Positions 46,512 to 59,510 of a stretch of DNA of 64,000 nucleotides are shown piece after piece; within the stretch, counting starts at the first letter, position 1; the number at the start of each line of letters is the position of its first letter. Source of the stretch: Spinacia oleracea (taxonomy: Eukaryota; Streptophyta; Magnoliopsida; Caryophyllales; Amaranthaceae); assembly GCF_020520425.1 (NCBI RefSeq), contig NC_079492.1:114239157-114303156 (forward strand). The letters run 5' to 3'. The notes under the pieces are model-generated. The model made no database searches. It was not told the origin of the DNA and saw nothing but the letters and a program-made list of their open reading frames with translations. The translations under genes were made by a program, and so were the position numbers.

Positions 46512-47938
46512 AATTCAAGGCTTTATAAGTTTTAGGATTTTAGCATTTAACCGATATTGCTCAATATATATCCCACATGACCATATTTATCATAGATAGT
46601 CATTTATAAACAATACAAAAGTCAAACTATTTGCAATTTAAGAAACATTCAACTTAAGAGTTGTTAGGAATTAAACACAACTTAGTTAAGTTGACAAGAA
46701 TACGAAACGGACTTGGAGTCAAATATAAGTCTTTTGCACCATCCCTACATTAACTTTGACCAAAATTTCTTACTAATATACAAAAACCAAATGTTATTGT
46801 GTAATGTATTGATGATTAGTCTTGATGTGTATGTTACAAAATAAAACAAATAAGTCTAGAAAAACAAAATTGTTTAATTTTCATCCATGTACATTCATAA
46901 CTTGTTTCAACCATAAAGTTATCCTCATCCACCCTTAACTTCGAAAGGTATACCCACTTAATTAATACTTGTTCATTCTATTATCTGATCACATCTACTC
47001 CACCATTAACTTTATTAAGTTATAAATGACATCAATTGAGGGGTTATTGTTTTATTTTGCAGGAACTTAATAATACCATACTATTTGAGGGGAGGAAATC
47101 TAAATTTTCTCACAAACACTTGTGTCTTTTATTATTGTATTTGCTATTGTTCTACATTGTATTTGCACGATTTATTCCTAATTATTTGTGGCACGCATTT
47201 GGTTATAACAAGAGTCTAATGGAAAAGCAACCTACACGTCCCAATTACCCTTGAAATTGTTCCATCATATTGGATTATTGGTGGGAAATTATGGGCAAAA
47301 ATTCTCTACGATGCACATGCACAAGGCTTGCACATCCCTCTTCTAGTCTTCCCCCCTAACTTGCTACGAAGGCGGGTTGTGGCCGGTATACCATTACACT
47401 TCAAATTCACAACCCACTTTCACACCATCGGGAATGGTTTGTTTTGGCTGGAAGTTGCGATATATATCGTTACCTTCCGGGAAGATACCAAACGATTGCC
47501 GCCTGCCTATTTTACACATTCTTTTTGTCTAATGATTGATTATTATCTAGTTTGAAAGAACTTTAAATCGGTCAACAATAACCACTCAATGTGGATTATG
47601 CACTCTAGAAACTTAAAAAGTCTAGATATATGCATGTTAACCTCTAAACAAGCAGAGACTAAATAAATATTATGCATAGTCAAATATTACGTACTTATTT
47701 ACATACGAAAAGGCATTCTCAAGTTATGAAAAGTTTAATATTAGGTAAATACAGACATGATTCGCCTATTTTTATTTATTTCAGAAAAAACAAGAATTTT
47801 TTTTATCCAAATTCAATTCAGACCTTAAATAAGTTCAAATAAGCTAGTGAAAACAAGGTAAATACTGAATAGAACGCACTCGATGAGATAAAAAGGGTAA
47901 GCATCATATATTCACATAATGTTACACTCCATAAGAAT
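46512..47938. other. AT-rich intergenic DNA
   Basis: Some less AT-rich DNA at 47240-47560 has open frames on the plus strand, but none looks like a known protein. Confidence 0.4.
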
Positions 47939-48201
47939 TACTTCCTCCGTCTTTTAATACTCGCAACGTTTGGACTTTTGCCACTATTCATATAATCTAC
48001 TTTGACTATTCATAATGTTTTTTATATAAGATAAAACATAGTCATGTAGGATCTTGTTAGATTCGTCTCAATGTATATTTTCAAAATATCAACTTTTTAT
48101 AATTTTTGCATAAAGAGAATTTAAGATATAAATGATCAAAGTTGTGCATCGGCATGCGTGAAACTAACAAACGTTGCGAGTATTAAAAGACGGAGGAAGT
48201 A
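47939..48201. mobile_element. Stowaway-like MITE
   Basis: Ends TACTTCCTCCGTCTTTTAAT and the complement ATTAAAAGACGGAGGAAGTA. Confidence 0.85.
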
Positions 48202-48434
48202 TTTCCGTATTTCGCGTGCAGTTTCAGGATGGAAATGCATCGTGTCATGCAAATAACATCATAAATTCAATCACCCCGTGCACAGACAAAAAGTTTCTGC
48301 GAAAAGTTTTATAGTATTACGACTTAACTTAGGAGAGCACGGTGTTCATATTCAGAACACAAATGCTTTGAAAAAAAAATAAAAAAAACTCAGACGGACA
48401 AAGAATTTAATTATAAACATCTGATTTTCATAGA
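48202..48434. other. AT-rich spacer
   Basis: Nothing recognised. Confidence 0.4.
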
Positions 48435-48745
48435 ATAATTTGGATCGAATCCATAATCATATTCTAAAGTTAACAAGATGCTCACTAGAATTTATTTGGA
48501 TTACATTCATAATCATATATATTCAAAAGTTAACAAGATACTACGTATTACTCACTATAGTTTATTTGGATTATATTCATAATCATATTCAGAAGTTAAC
48601 AAGATATTACTCATTAGAATTTACGGAGTATTTGGATTAAATCCTCCATAAGACCATATTTAAAAGTTAACAACCACTCACTAGAACTTATTTGGATTTA
48701 AATCCATAATCATATTTGCAAGTTAACAGGATATAACTCACATAG
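48435..48745. repeat. Tandem repeat of ~60-75-base units
   Basis: Five degenerate copies of TTTGGATTA.ATTCATAATCATATT...AAAGTTAACAAGATA...CTCACTAGAATTTA follow each other. Confidence 0.8.
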
Positions 48746-49057
48746 ACCATTCAACGAGATTGAGCATCAAACAAAGATCTAAGGATTATTAAATTAGAGA
48801 GTCACTACAAGAAGATTAATTATAATTGAAAATAAAATTACCATCAAGGGTGTACAACCCTAAGACCTATTCACAGTGTAGCATTAAATGCATTTCACAT
48901 GATTCCAAGTTTTATAATCTTTTGTTCCAAGAAAAACAACACTCATTCCACAATTGTCATTGTAAGTTGAAATGTCTCAATGTCTCAATTCTAATTACAC
49001 TCAAGTATTAGCAGAGATAACCGGAACTTAACCGGGAATTAGATTGATAACTACTAA
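48746..49057. other. AT-rich spacer
   Basis: Nothing recognised. Confidence 0.4.
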
Positions 49058-49389
49058 TACTCCCTCCGTCCCGGAATACTCGATCCGGTTTGACCGGCAC
49101 AGAGTTTAAGGGACTTGAATTGACTTATTTAATTTAATAGGTAGTAGTTGATAGTGGGGTATTATTTTAATGTAGTTAGTGGGAAATGTGTAAAGGGGTG
49201 GGGTTGGGGAAGAGTATGAGTTGAATTTTTAATTATTTTTTGTATAGAGTAGGGGGTAAATGAGTTAATAGGGGTGGAGTGAGAAATAATATAATATTGT
49301 TAGAATATTTCCATTTTTAGAAACAGGTCAAGTATTCAGGGACGGCCCGATAAGGAAAATAGGTCAAGTATTCCGGGACGGAAGAAGTA
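49058..49389. mobile_element. Stowaway-like MITE
   Basis: Relative of 26289-26620 with the same orientation. The right end has decayed to GGACGGAAGAAGTA. Confidence 0.8.
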
Positions 49390-49400
49390 TATCCACATAA

Positions 49401-49855
49401 CTAGATTAGGTCCCGTGCCCGCACGGTTATTTGAAAATTATTAACTGACTATCTTTTTTAATTGAAATATTTATCCCTTAAATCTATTGCGTAATTAATA
49501 AATCTCGAACGTACTCATTTTATCATATAATATATAATTTCCGCTCTATTACGTATTATATATTTTATATGTTTAATATGATGATTTGAGCGAATTAAAT
49601 ATTTGATATGCTTAATATGAACAAAATATTATTATTGATATGAAGATCTGACTAAATATTACCAAAATTGTGTAATAATGTCATATTTAATAATCTTATA
49701 ATTTTTTCTATTTATAAACATTTATATAAAAGGAGAGAAAATAAAAATAGAATAAAGTAAATATTTTTTTTAGGAAAGAATTTTTGGCGGGAAAAAATCG
49801 CACCAGGAATTGACACGTGTCATTCCTGGTGTCTCTTTTAGTATATAGTAATAGA
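49401..49855 (-). mobile_element. Short Helitron, 455 bp
   Basis: On the minus strand it starts A|TCTATTACTATATACTAAAA and ends with the hairpin CCGTGCGGGCACGG (49412-49426) plus CTAG|T (49400-49404). Near the 5' end an inverted repeat (CACCAGGAAT / ATTCCTGGTG, 49801-49831) is built around CACGTG. Confidence 0.75.
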
Positions 49856-50030
49856 TGCTATAGTTACATTGTTATAATTAATGTACGGAGTACTAATAAC
49901 TAAGTTGTTGGATTGCTCTCATCCTATATTTCTCATCCCAAACTGTCTAATTGATTAATTATAACATTATACGTTCATAATAATGCCTCATCTTGTAATC
50001 AACATCTTTTCTAATAGATGTTTACTTCGA

Positions 50031-50337
50031 GCACGTTTGGTATAGTGTTTTTAAGTGATGGAAATGGAATCACTTAACTATTTCCATTACCTTATGTTTG
50101 GTATGATAGGTGTGGTAACACAATCCCTTTCCTAAGGTAACCATTATCACCATTTGTTACCTCTTTCAACTCTATGGTAACAAAATTGTTACCCTCATCA
50201 ATCCCTATTTGTGACAAGTGACTCTTTTCTTACGGTATATCAAACAACTTGTAATGGTAATAGTTAACATTACCGTTTCCCCTTCTTATTTATGTCCTTT
50301 CCATTTCCTTTCCTAAATTTATACCAAACATGCCCTT
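50031..50337. mobile_element. MITE with GTTTGGTAT ends
   Basis: GCACGTTTGGTAT at the left and ATACCAAACATGC at the right are inverted copies. The interior has matching TTTCCATTACC-type words. The superfamily is undetermined. Confidence 0.6.
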
Positions 50338-51687
50338 CGTATGTACATAGTACTCCGTAGTATTTTGTATACATGGTAAGAAGAAGTACCCTTGTAATTG
50401 ATACCACGCCATTGGGACTTGAGAGTACTGAGAGGGAAAGGACAAGGGTTTACCCACCTTGAAGAATCGCAACTAATAGTAATCAAACCTTAATTTGTTA
50501 GACCAATACTCGCTTTAGAGATGTAACTAGTGAAGAAGCATACATACTTCCTTTTACATATATACTTGCAATAAACTCAAATTACACCAAGTTTTCCTTT
50601 TTTTTGTTCTAATGGCTGATCAAACGCTTGAAATGCGTGTTCTTTACTTAATTAATTGTTTTTAAAAATTGAGGTAAGCTTACCTGCAATTTCAGGTCTA
50701 AGTTTTCAACCCCCTAAGCTCTAGGAAGAAGAGAAAAACGGAAAAACAGGTTTAGAACCTTGTAAAGTTAGCTTGTCTTAAGTGTATTATTTATTCATTG
50801 AACAAGGTGAAAAGAAAAACAGACATCTCTCACTACATAAGAGAAGAAGAATCAATGATAGGTCCAATGCACTCATTTAATGCGCTTTGAAGATTCGATT
50901 CTCGAAAATTGCAACATTTTCTAATCCATGCAAAAATGACGAGTACAAGCAATGTTATACAATAAAAATTTCTAGACTGAAAGCCAACTCACCTCAATAG
51001 TCCAACTGCTTAACCAGAATTTGTTAATAGGTTCCCAATGAAAGAAAGATATCCTAATTCAAACAGCAATCTGCATCAACAGCATATATTTAATCAAAAT
51101 TCTGTATCAAGCAAAACAACTGTACACATGGTTGCTGAAAACCTAAATATTTCTTTTTAACATATCAGATTAGATTGTTTCTCAAATCAGAATTAGATTC
51201 AAGCAGACATGTTGCCATGTTGAATCTTGAATGTTAGTTCTTAAGTATTTTATTAAGACATCATAAATTTTTGTTTGACCTGTCTCTGATGTATTACTGA
51301 TTTGCTGAATGTTAGGTTTGATATTAGTTGGTTACATGAACAAACAACATTGCATTACCACCTTGCTGCTAACAGTGCTCTTGCTCTTAGTCTGATACGC
51401 ACAATAAACAAGAAGTGCTGGCAGTTTAGTGAGTCATTTTAATTTAGCGAGTTATAGTCCGAAAGGCATGTTGCAGTGAACCATTGACCTCATCAGAATC
51501 GAACAATGGTCATATGAAAATGTACATGACACACATTCCAATTTTAAACCTCGAGAAATTTTCCAATGAGTTAGGTCTCATAATCCAGGACATAAAACTA
51601 ACCTTCTGGTCTACAAACATTCAAGGAAAGTATACACTAGAGGCAAAAGTTGAAAGGACCTGAAATGCATGGATCTGATCGATTATG
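50338..51687. other. Downstream flank of the DFO-like gene
   Basis: The 3' UTR should be at the right side. The composition is less AT-rich than the repeat regions. I found no further exon. Confidence 0.4.
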
Positions 51688-54600
51688 CTACTGATTTTTT
51701 AGACGTAAAAAATTACGTATGTTCTGCTGCTTGATCCCATCTCTAAAGCAGATACTTGCAGTAAACTTTGCTTCTTTAGAAAATGAAGACTGTTTAATGC
51801 TCAAAGTTTTCCTTCTCGTGTACTCTGTGGTTTGCCCCTGAACTGAGAAATCACCAAAAGAAGTTCAGTATGGTGTTACAAACAACAGTACAGGCAGACG
51901 AACCAAAAAACCTCCTAATATTATTGGTTGCAAATAACAGAATATACTAACAAAATTCAGACAAGACCAAGTTAACCAATCAGAAATTACACAGTGATGA
52001 AACCCTGCAGTCTCATTCTATACAGAACATATGCACATTATTACTTCTGTATTGCTAAGTCTGGAATATTTCCCTGGCATATCTTATTCTAGGCATATTG
52101 ATGCACTGAGAATAACAAATTCAGAAATCAGACCAAACTTCAAATACAGGGCACTACACTTCAGGACATTTGTTTCAATGATTTGAGTGAAACAGCGAAA
52201 AAATAATTTAGTTTCTCAAGTAGGCCTAGATTACTAGCTATCAACAAACTTTCATGAAAGAACTCCTTTAATTTCATAGGAAAAAGAATGAAACAGATTC
52301 TAGTTTCCAGCCAGCGTAATTATCTTGTCTAGTTGTCTTACTAAAAAAACAATGTGCAAAAAGCAGCCAAAAAGGCCCAAGAAAACAATATAACACACAC
52401 ACACACACCTATACATGTACAACATGCATACCAAACTACAAAAGAAAACCAAAAAATTCAAATATAAATGAAGACAGATAGTGGAAGGGAATAAAAAAAT
52501 TGTTAGTACGTGAAACCTCCTCGGGTTGGGGCCATGTTTGGATACTGATAATATCTGTTCCCAGTGCACAAGGAAGTAAGGACTACAATATACAGTTACA
52601 ATTAGTCATTATTTGCCAGGGTACTTATAATTTCCATAGTTATAAAAAAAAGTTTCATCCAACAAATTCATATACATGGACAGAGGCAGGGCCGGGCACT
52701 GTCTGGGGCAGTAATGTTACTATGTTTTGGTTATAGGGATCAAAAGTTGGCTTTAAGCTTTGTCTCTAAAATCTAGAGTCAAGCATGTCCTTGGTTTGTG
52801 GCACCTGTAGCTTCGAAATAGTTAATCAAAATAGTGGGACTTTATTAGGTCCAACAGACCAAAATCCAAATGGCCAAGGAAATCCACATAAGGTTGTCTG
52901 TCTGGGAGCCCACTGTAAGACCTGATTGAACCATGAGTTATATGCTAACTTTGAAAATATTTCAAGCTCTATTTCCAGATTAACGGTGTGTTTGGATAGC
53001 AATATAGAAGGGAAAAGAAGGGAAGAGAAAGAGGAGGAAGGACCTAAGGGGAGGGAAAGAAAGGGAGGGGGAAGGTAAGTTCCATTTTCCCTCCAAATTT
53101 GGATATTAAGTAGGGAGGGAAAATGGATCTCTGCCTCTCTCTCCCTTCCTTCTCCCAACCTTTTATCCAAACAAGGGAGTTTGTTCTCCTCCCTCCTTCC
53201 TTCACTTTCTCTTCATTTCCTCTTATCCAAACAAAGTGTAGACGTACTCTATTCCAAGAGAATATCTATGACAGTATGACCATAGTCTTTATCTATTGAG
53301 AGTTAGGCACCTCGCAGGACAAGGAGCAGATTATAGTCATCAACATTTGACATAGCATAGCACATTGGGCATTATAACCTTTATAGGTAAGGCCATTAAA
53401 AGTTCTCTATGCAGCATTGCAGCATCTGTTTCTACCTTGTACAGGCATGAGATAGAGAACCTCTGAACAACCCTGTCAACATTACCAACTAACATGATTC
53501 GTAGCACAACAACAATTACTGGATGAAGATCAATACCCTTGCATCACTATGGAACTAAATGAGAGCGGTTAGTGGCTATGGATTTTGCTACATGGAACTC
53601 ACAATCTTGGGGAGCATGATGTAATGGACCACCCAACCTTGACCCACCTATTCTGGTCTATTTGTACGCGGATCAAAAAGGGGAGCAGACACCACAACAA
53701 CAACACTGCAAGGGAGGGGGAAGCACTAACAGGAGCTGTTGTGTTAGAAACCAACCTTCCTTTACTTGTATTTTGCTTATCTAATGTTTTCTAGGACTTT
53801 TCTAATAGGTTTCTAGAATTTAGATAGAATTATGTTATTGTCAATCCCGTGTTCATTTGTAGTTTGTAGCTATTTCAAAATACACCTCTATGAGAATTGA
53901 GGGGTGTGAATGAATAAATTCCTACTTCTCACCAATTGTTGTCATTGCTTTATTGCTTGTGTTTTGTTGTAGGCCTTTATTGATATTGTGCCGCACTCGC
54001 CCTAAAGCACCCCAAAGTCCCGCAATCAGATAAATTCCCGTCGTCGGTCCAGCTTGTGCCTGCTGTGCGCACACAAGCGCCCGATCGACCCTCGTCCCTC
54101 CCTCTTGTCGCCAATAGGCAAAAGTGCCCGTTCTTATCAAACGCTTGTTCGTGCCTCTACGAGCCCCAAGACACTCATTCCACACAAGACTTGCGTCATT
54201 TCCGCCAAAAGGCAAGAGCGTGCCACACGGATCCGGTGCCAAAACATAATTCGGACCGTGACACGTTGGCACTAATTGACAAAAAAGAGCAACAGAGCAT
54301 TAATGTTTGTAACAACCTTGATGTATAAATAGGAAAAGAGAGGAAAGAGAAAGGTATTGAGAATTGTATTGGCTTTTGGAGATGTTTTGTAATCAGTACT
54401 CTTTCAGTCTTTTGAGTTCTTCAATCAAGCTTTCTTTTTCTTGTTTGTTGTGTGTTTGTTGTTGAGCCAAGCAAGGGCATTGCACATGACTCGGGTTTTC
54501 ATTTGAGCAGGAGTGCAGGACTTCAAAGTCAAGACAAACCCTGAGTATGATCTAATGTTTAGAGTCAAACTCACTTCCCCTAACCATGATCAGTCAATAG

Positions 54601-57418
54601 CTCCATAATTTAAGCATTTAATAAGACTATGAGGACTTGAGGAGTACCTTAATCTAATATTGCAGGGAATCATGTGAAATTGTGAACAGTGACGATTGAT
54701 TCATTAGGAGTTTGGCCCAAAGTGTTTAGAGGTGATCATATCCACCCAAGTTATAAGTAATAAGGTCCTCTGTTGTCCAGAACCCATGAGGACGCTTATC
54801 CTGCAGAAATTAAAGGATCGGAGAGCTTCCACAATAACAATGAACGCTTTAGTGACATCCTTGGTAACTTGTAATACTTAGCAAAGGGTTCTTAAGAAGT
54901 TAAGTGATAAAGTGAACTGAGAAATCGTCGAGGGAAAAGTCTATAACGAAAAGCACTATGCCTAAATCAAACTATATAGCTGGCTAGCCTGGCTCTATCT
55001 CAGGGCATTGGGTATTCGGGTGTATGGAGAATCATAAACACAATTGGGATTGTGGAAAGCCAGTTGGTCCACCACTAAGCCAACCACACTCTTTATCCCA
55101 CATTTCGAGTAAGTGCTGACTGCTTACCCATCTACGGTGGTGGCTAGAAGCATTCATGCATAAACTTAGTCACTATATACAACTCAACTGAAGTATAACC
55201 ACAAAACTACAAATATTGATCAGGAATTACCACGCCCAAAATAAATTAACATAAAGGATCCAAAATTGAGATAACAAATTAGGATATATAAAGCATACCA
55301 GAATGGCAAGTAGATAATCTGATAGCAATATCCTTAAGTCTCTGTATCTTATTGGTGGTCCATGTAGTATCAAAAAGGTTGTCACAATTATAATCACCTT
55401 TCACGTTAAGACACAGAAGAGCGTTTTCGCATGCCTGATAAGAACAGTGAGAAGTAATATAATTATATAAATACCGTAGATGATCAGGTTAAAAACAATG
55501 AGATTAAACAGATAATTCCTTAAGATACTTGAAGCAGAAGTTTTGATACAGCTAATGAACCAGCATCGTGAAATTATGTTCTTTAAGCAAAATAGATGGT
55601 ACGATTTTCATGAAACCACCCAAGTTGATAATTCAAACTAAAATTTCATACTTCTAAGTGAACGGAACAATTTAATAGAAATCCATTGAAGTGCCATTAC
55701 TCCCTCTGAGGGAAAAAACAACACATGAGCAAACCACCAATATATATGCCCCAGCAATATCAAGGACAGTCTTTTCAATATAAACCAAACAATCAATCCA
55801 GTACCCATTAAAAAAAATCAAAGCCAGCCATCCAGCGGTTCTTTTACAGTTGGCTGGAAGGACAGAAATCAAATGTGTGCGCCTTACTCCTTCAAGATAA
55901 GACTCATAAGAGGTATTTCCTATTTGACCCGCTGGAAAAGCATTAACACGCTCATACCTGAGGGTAGTTTAGTGAGGCTGTCCATTAAATCCATCATAAA
56001 ACTGCGCTATAAAATGGCCATTGTGATTAAAGTGGACTAATGTGGTGGCTAAAACACTTGCCTAATGTGAGGCTTCCAGTGGATGTTTGTTGTTCATGTT
56101 TGTACGGATTACAACATAATAAACAGATACTTTTCTGGGACATGACCTGATCCTACAAGTTTTATTTTACACATCTGATGGCCAAAAATCAGCACTAGTC
56201 TACAGAAAGACGGTCTTAAAGATAACAATAAAAAACAACCGGTACATGCTCAACTATCGGTCCGTGACTCCATGACGGTTCCATTTTGTAGCGAATAAGT
56301 GGCAGTCAGAAATGCTTTAATCACCATCAAGAGTCCGAGACTCCTAACAGAAGATTCCATTTCATAAACAATCAGAACCATACAGCTAGCAATTAAGCGA
56401 AAATACCTTCACAGTGACAGAGTAAAATTCATTGTTAAAAGCATCTTCAGCAAACTTCATCCACTCACTGCATGAAACTCGTAATTCCGGATGACTAATA
56501 GTCCACGAATCACGCAGAACCAAACCTTCATATCTCACAGCCAAGCAACTCTACATTTACAACAACATTGTGTGAACGTAGAACATCAATTCCAGCACAA
56601 TGGAGCAAAATTTATCATCGTCGTCATCCAAGCATGTCAATATCAACAAAACCGAAACCGCATAAATGTTTGCTACAATTCAGACCTAGCACTTTCATCG
56701 ATTCTGTGTCCTATCATCAACAAAACATTCAAATAAGAATAAATACTGAAAAATCGAAAAATTAAACGCCAGAGCAAAGTGTGACAAATTTTCAGAAAGA
56801 GAGAGAAAGACCTAGTATCGAGGACATGTAGAACACCAATTCCAGTAGGACGAGTACTAAAATTCCACAATTAGACAAAATTAAACATTGTCATTATCCA
56901 TAGCAGGTTAAAATCGACAAAATAATGACCGCAAAATGTTTTGCTACAACTCAGACCTAGCATTTTCATCGATTTTGTGTCAGATAATCATCCAAAAATT
57001 CAAGTGAAATAACTGAAAAATCGAAAAATTGGAGCAATTTATGACGAAAATTGAGATAGAAAAAAGTACCTCAAGATCATCGACGATGGCAAAAGCGCGA
57101 ACGAGGAAGTCGAGAATCAGTAACTTATGTTCAACGGGTTTCTCAGAAGCTTCGCGGATGGCAATCAAAGATTCTGACCTTAGAAATTCTTTTAATTCAC
57201 TTCGAAATTCGAGCAATAATTTCACGTCCTTTGATGATAAAATCAACTCCAGAATTCGCAGTGTAGAATCATCAAATCTGTTGCCAAAATTCAGGACAAA
57301 TTTTCATGTAAGATAAAGGTTGCAATAGAGTAATAATCTGATAATGTTGTTTTGAATTTTGAAGGAGAAATAACCTTCTCAGTTTGATTTGGGAGCAGAA
57401 GAGAGAAACGTCTGCCAT
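51688..57418 (-). CDS. DFO: DOUBLE-STRAND BREAK FORMATION (DFO)-like protein
   Basis: Five exons, 57418-57375, 57277-57070, 56550-56407, 55434-55299 and 51842-51688, join without stops and encode 228 residues. It starts MADVSLFCSQIKLRRFDDST, goes on with LELILSSKDVKLLLEFRSEL, KFAEDAFNNEFYS and ACENALLCL, and ends with a basic segment (EYTRRKTLSIKQ ... KQQNIRNFLRLKNQ). I know this pattern as a small plant-specific family that I link to Arabidopsis DFO, needed for meiotic double-strand breaks. The name comes from memory and should be tested; that this is a real gene is well supported by five consistent exons. No catalytic motif is seen. Intron 4 is 3.46 kb, swollen by insertions. Confidence 0.72.
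52984..53238. mobile_element. MITE in DFO intron 4
   Basis: GGTGTGTTTGGATA at the left pairs with TATCCAAACAAAGTG at the right. The interior is a G/A-rich half and a C/T-rich half that pair (GGGAAAAGAAGGGAAG / CTTCCTTCACTTTCTC). Confidence 0.6.
53730..54560. other. Possible retroelement remnant in DFO intron 4
   Basis: A GC-richer island (53980-54270) lies between AT-rich flanks with a TATAAATAGG box (54325) and a long T-rich stretch. It resembles LTR and leader DNA, but no paired LTR or coding domain was found. Confidence 0.25.
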
Positions 57419-57629
57419 TTTAGGAGGGAAGAAAATGCGGAAGTTTTTGGGAATTGATACTTGTGAATTCTTAATTTTGAATTGTGAATCAGTTGCCGTC
57501 GTATAAATATGTTCCGGTGTGCCGGCCTCAGTGCGTCCAGAAGTGATGTAGGCCAAGGCCCAAATCATGACTTGGACTTTGGACAATAAGGCCTCTGTTC
57601 TCTTCCCCTTATTTTAACTTTATTTCAGG

Positions 57630-57845
57630 TCTGATAAGATAAAATAATGGCCAATAAGATAAGATAAGTTCAGGGTCAATAAGATAAGATAAGATAAGAT
57701 AAGGTAAATATTACATAAGGTTATACTATAAGTTTCAATATGATAAGGGTCAATAAGATAAGATAAGGGTCAATAAGTTCAGATAAGATAAGATAAGGGT
57801 CAATAAGATAAGTTCAGGGCCAATAAGATAAGATAAGTGAAATTC
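57630..57845. repeat. GATAAGATAAG minisatellite upstream of DFO
   Basis: About 25 copies of GATAAG in runs, split by GGTCAATAA or TTCAGGG(T/C)CAATAA. It begins some 210 bases upstream of the DFO start codon. Confidence 0.85.
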
Positions 57846-57898
57846 AGGTGAAGAGAACACTACCTAATAAACCTATCAAGTTATCACATGACACATAG

Positions 57899-58671
57899 TC
57901 CCTGTTTGGTTATGAGCTGTTAGTTGTTAGCTGATAGCTAATTTGATAACTGTTAGCTTTTAGCTATTTGCATTAGCTAATTTGACTAGCTGTTTGCATT
58001 AGCTAATTTGACTAGTTGGTTGCATTAGCTGTTTGTGTAAAAGTGTTTGGTAAATTAGCTGATAGCTGTTAGCTGTTTAATGTGTAAAATGACCATTAAG
58101 AACATTGACATACTTTGTTTCTTATTAATATTAGACAAATATTTTTATTGTGTTAATTTTTTCTCTCTATATTTTTCTAATAAACATTGACTAAATAAAA
58201 TAATTTTTTTTTAAAATTACTCTTTATTTAATTTTTTTAATAATATATATTTTTCAAATAGATAAATATTACTAATAAAATTTAGTATGATTGCAATATA
58301 CTTCAATTGCTTCAAAGTACTAATATAAAATTTATTACAACAAAAAACGAATCTAGTAAATATGGTGAAATGAAAAAGAAAGTGTGAGTAACGTTTTTAG
58401 GAGAAAAATATGTAGGGTACCAAGGTTGATATATAGTGGTTGAAATAATAGACAATAGTAGGACAAAATAGTCATTTTCATCCACTTTCTCAAACCTCTA
58501 GTTGCAAAAAGCTCTTATATTGAGCCTTTTCAAAATTAGCTTTTTCACCCCAAAACTCTCTTCCAATCTCTCCTAACCAAACACTCTCAGTTAGCTTTTT
58601 CTAAAGGTCAAACCTCTAAATCACACAAAAAGCTCTTTTTTCCTCAAACCTCTCCTAACCAAACACCCCCA
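57899..58671. mobile_element. Repeat with GTTTGGTTA ends
   Basis: CCCTGTTTGGTTA at the left and TAACCAAACACCCCC at the right are inverted copies. The left part is built of GTTAGCTGATAGCT words. An AT-rich centre separates it from a right part with AGCTCTT words. Confidence 0.55.
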
Positions 58672-58898
58672 TACTCTTTAATTTTTATTTTAGAAGTTTC
58701 ATCTTAACCGACATGAGTATTAAAGAAGCATAGTTAAATTTGATATAATAATGCAAGTGGAGTAGTAGATAATAAAGAAATACTTGTATAAAAAAACAAG
58801 TGGTGTGTTAAAGCAAATTTATTGACATGTGGTGGAATATCCCTATCAATAATTTTAGTTATCTAGAAAAAACAAAAATGGAATTATTTATGATTTAA

Positions 58899-59192
58899 GT
58901 GGGCTAGTTTGGTTGACATTCTAATGCATGGGAAGTCTATTTTCCTAGGAAGTGAAGTGCAAAGTAATTGTTTGGTTGACATGAGCATGGGAAGTAAAAC
59001 TTCCTATGAAGTTCTATTTCCCCCCAAAATGGAGGAAGTTGCTTACCTAGTCTCCCCTAGGTAAGTAGAACTTCCCATGGAATTTCTAACTTACTATGCT
59101 CAACCAAACAAGAATACTTAATTCCTAGAAATTAAAACACATGGGAAATGAAAATATAAGATATAATTTTCCAAGTGCAACCAAACATCACC
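58899..59192. mobile_element. Tourist-like MITE
   Basis: GTGGGCTAGTTTGGTTG at the left and CAACCAAACATCACC at the right, with TAA on both sides (58896-58898 and 59193-59195). This is the target duplication of PIF/Harbinger MITEs. Confidence 0.6.
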
Positions 59193-59339
59193 TAATAAAC
59201 AATTGGGAAGTGGGTGTAAAAGTAACCAAAAATGAAATAGTGACTCATAAAAAATACGGCAAAAAGTAGTAATTGTGACTCCATAAATATATGGAGGGAG
59301 TATTACGATCCTTAGGGTTGTTTTTCTACCGGTACGTCT

Positions 59340-59510
59340 TTGTAATAAATAATGAGGTATATTTATATTGGTTTAGTGATAAAGAATATGGGTTGAAAAC
59401 AATAATAGATCATAGGTTCGAGTCTCCTCACCCATTTCTACTCTGATTTTTTAATGCACTGATGGGGTTACGATTTAAGAATGTAAATCGATGTGTTGAT
59501 TAAAAAAGCA
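59340..59510 (+). mobile_element. SINE-like tRNA-derived fragment
   Basis: TTGGTTTAGTGATAAAG resembles a pol III A box and AGGTTCGAGTCTCCTCACC a B box, about 50 bases apart as in tRNA-derived SINEs. No tail or duplication could be set. Confidence 0.4.

Noticed and set aside
53922-54328. Frames in a GC-rich island within DFO intron 4
   Set aside because: Both strands open, no gag/pol or other domain, and a surrounding intron on the minus strand.
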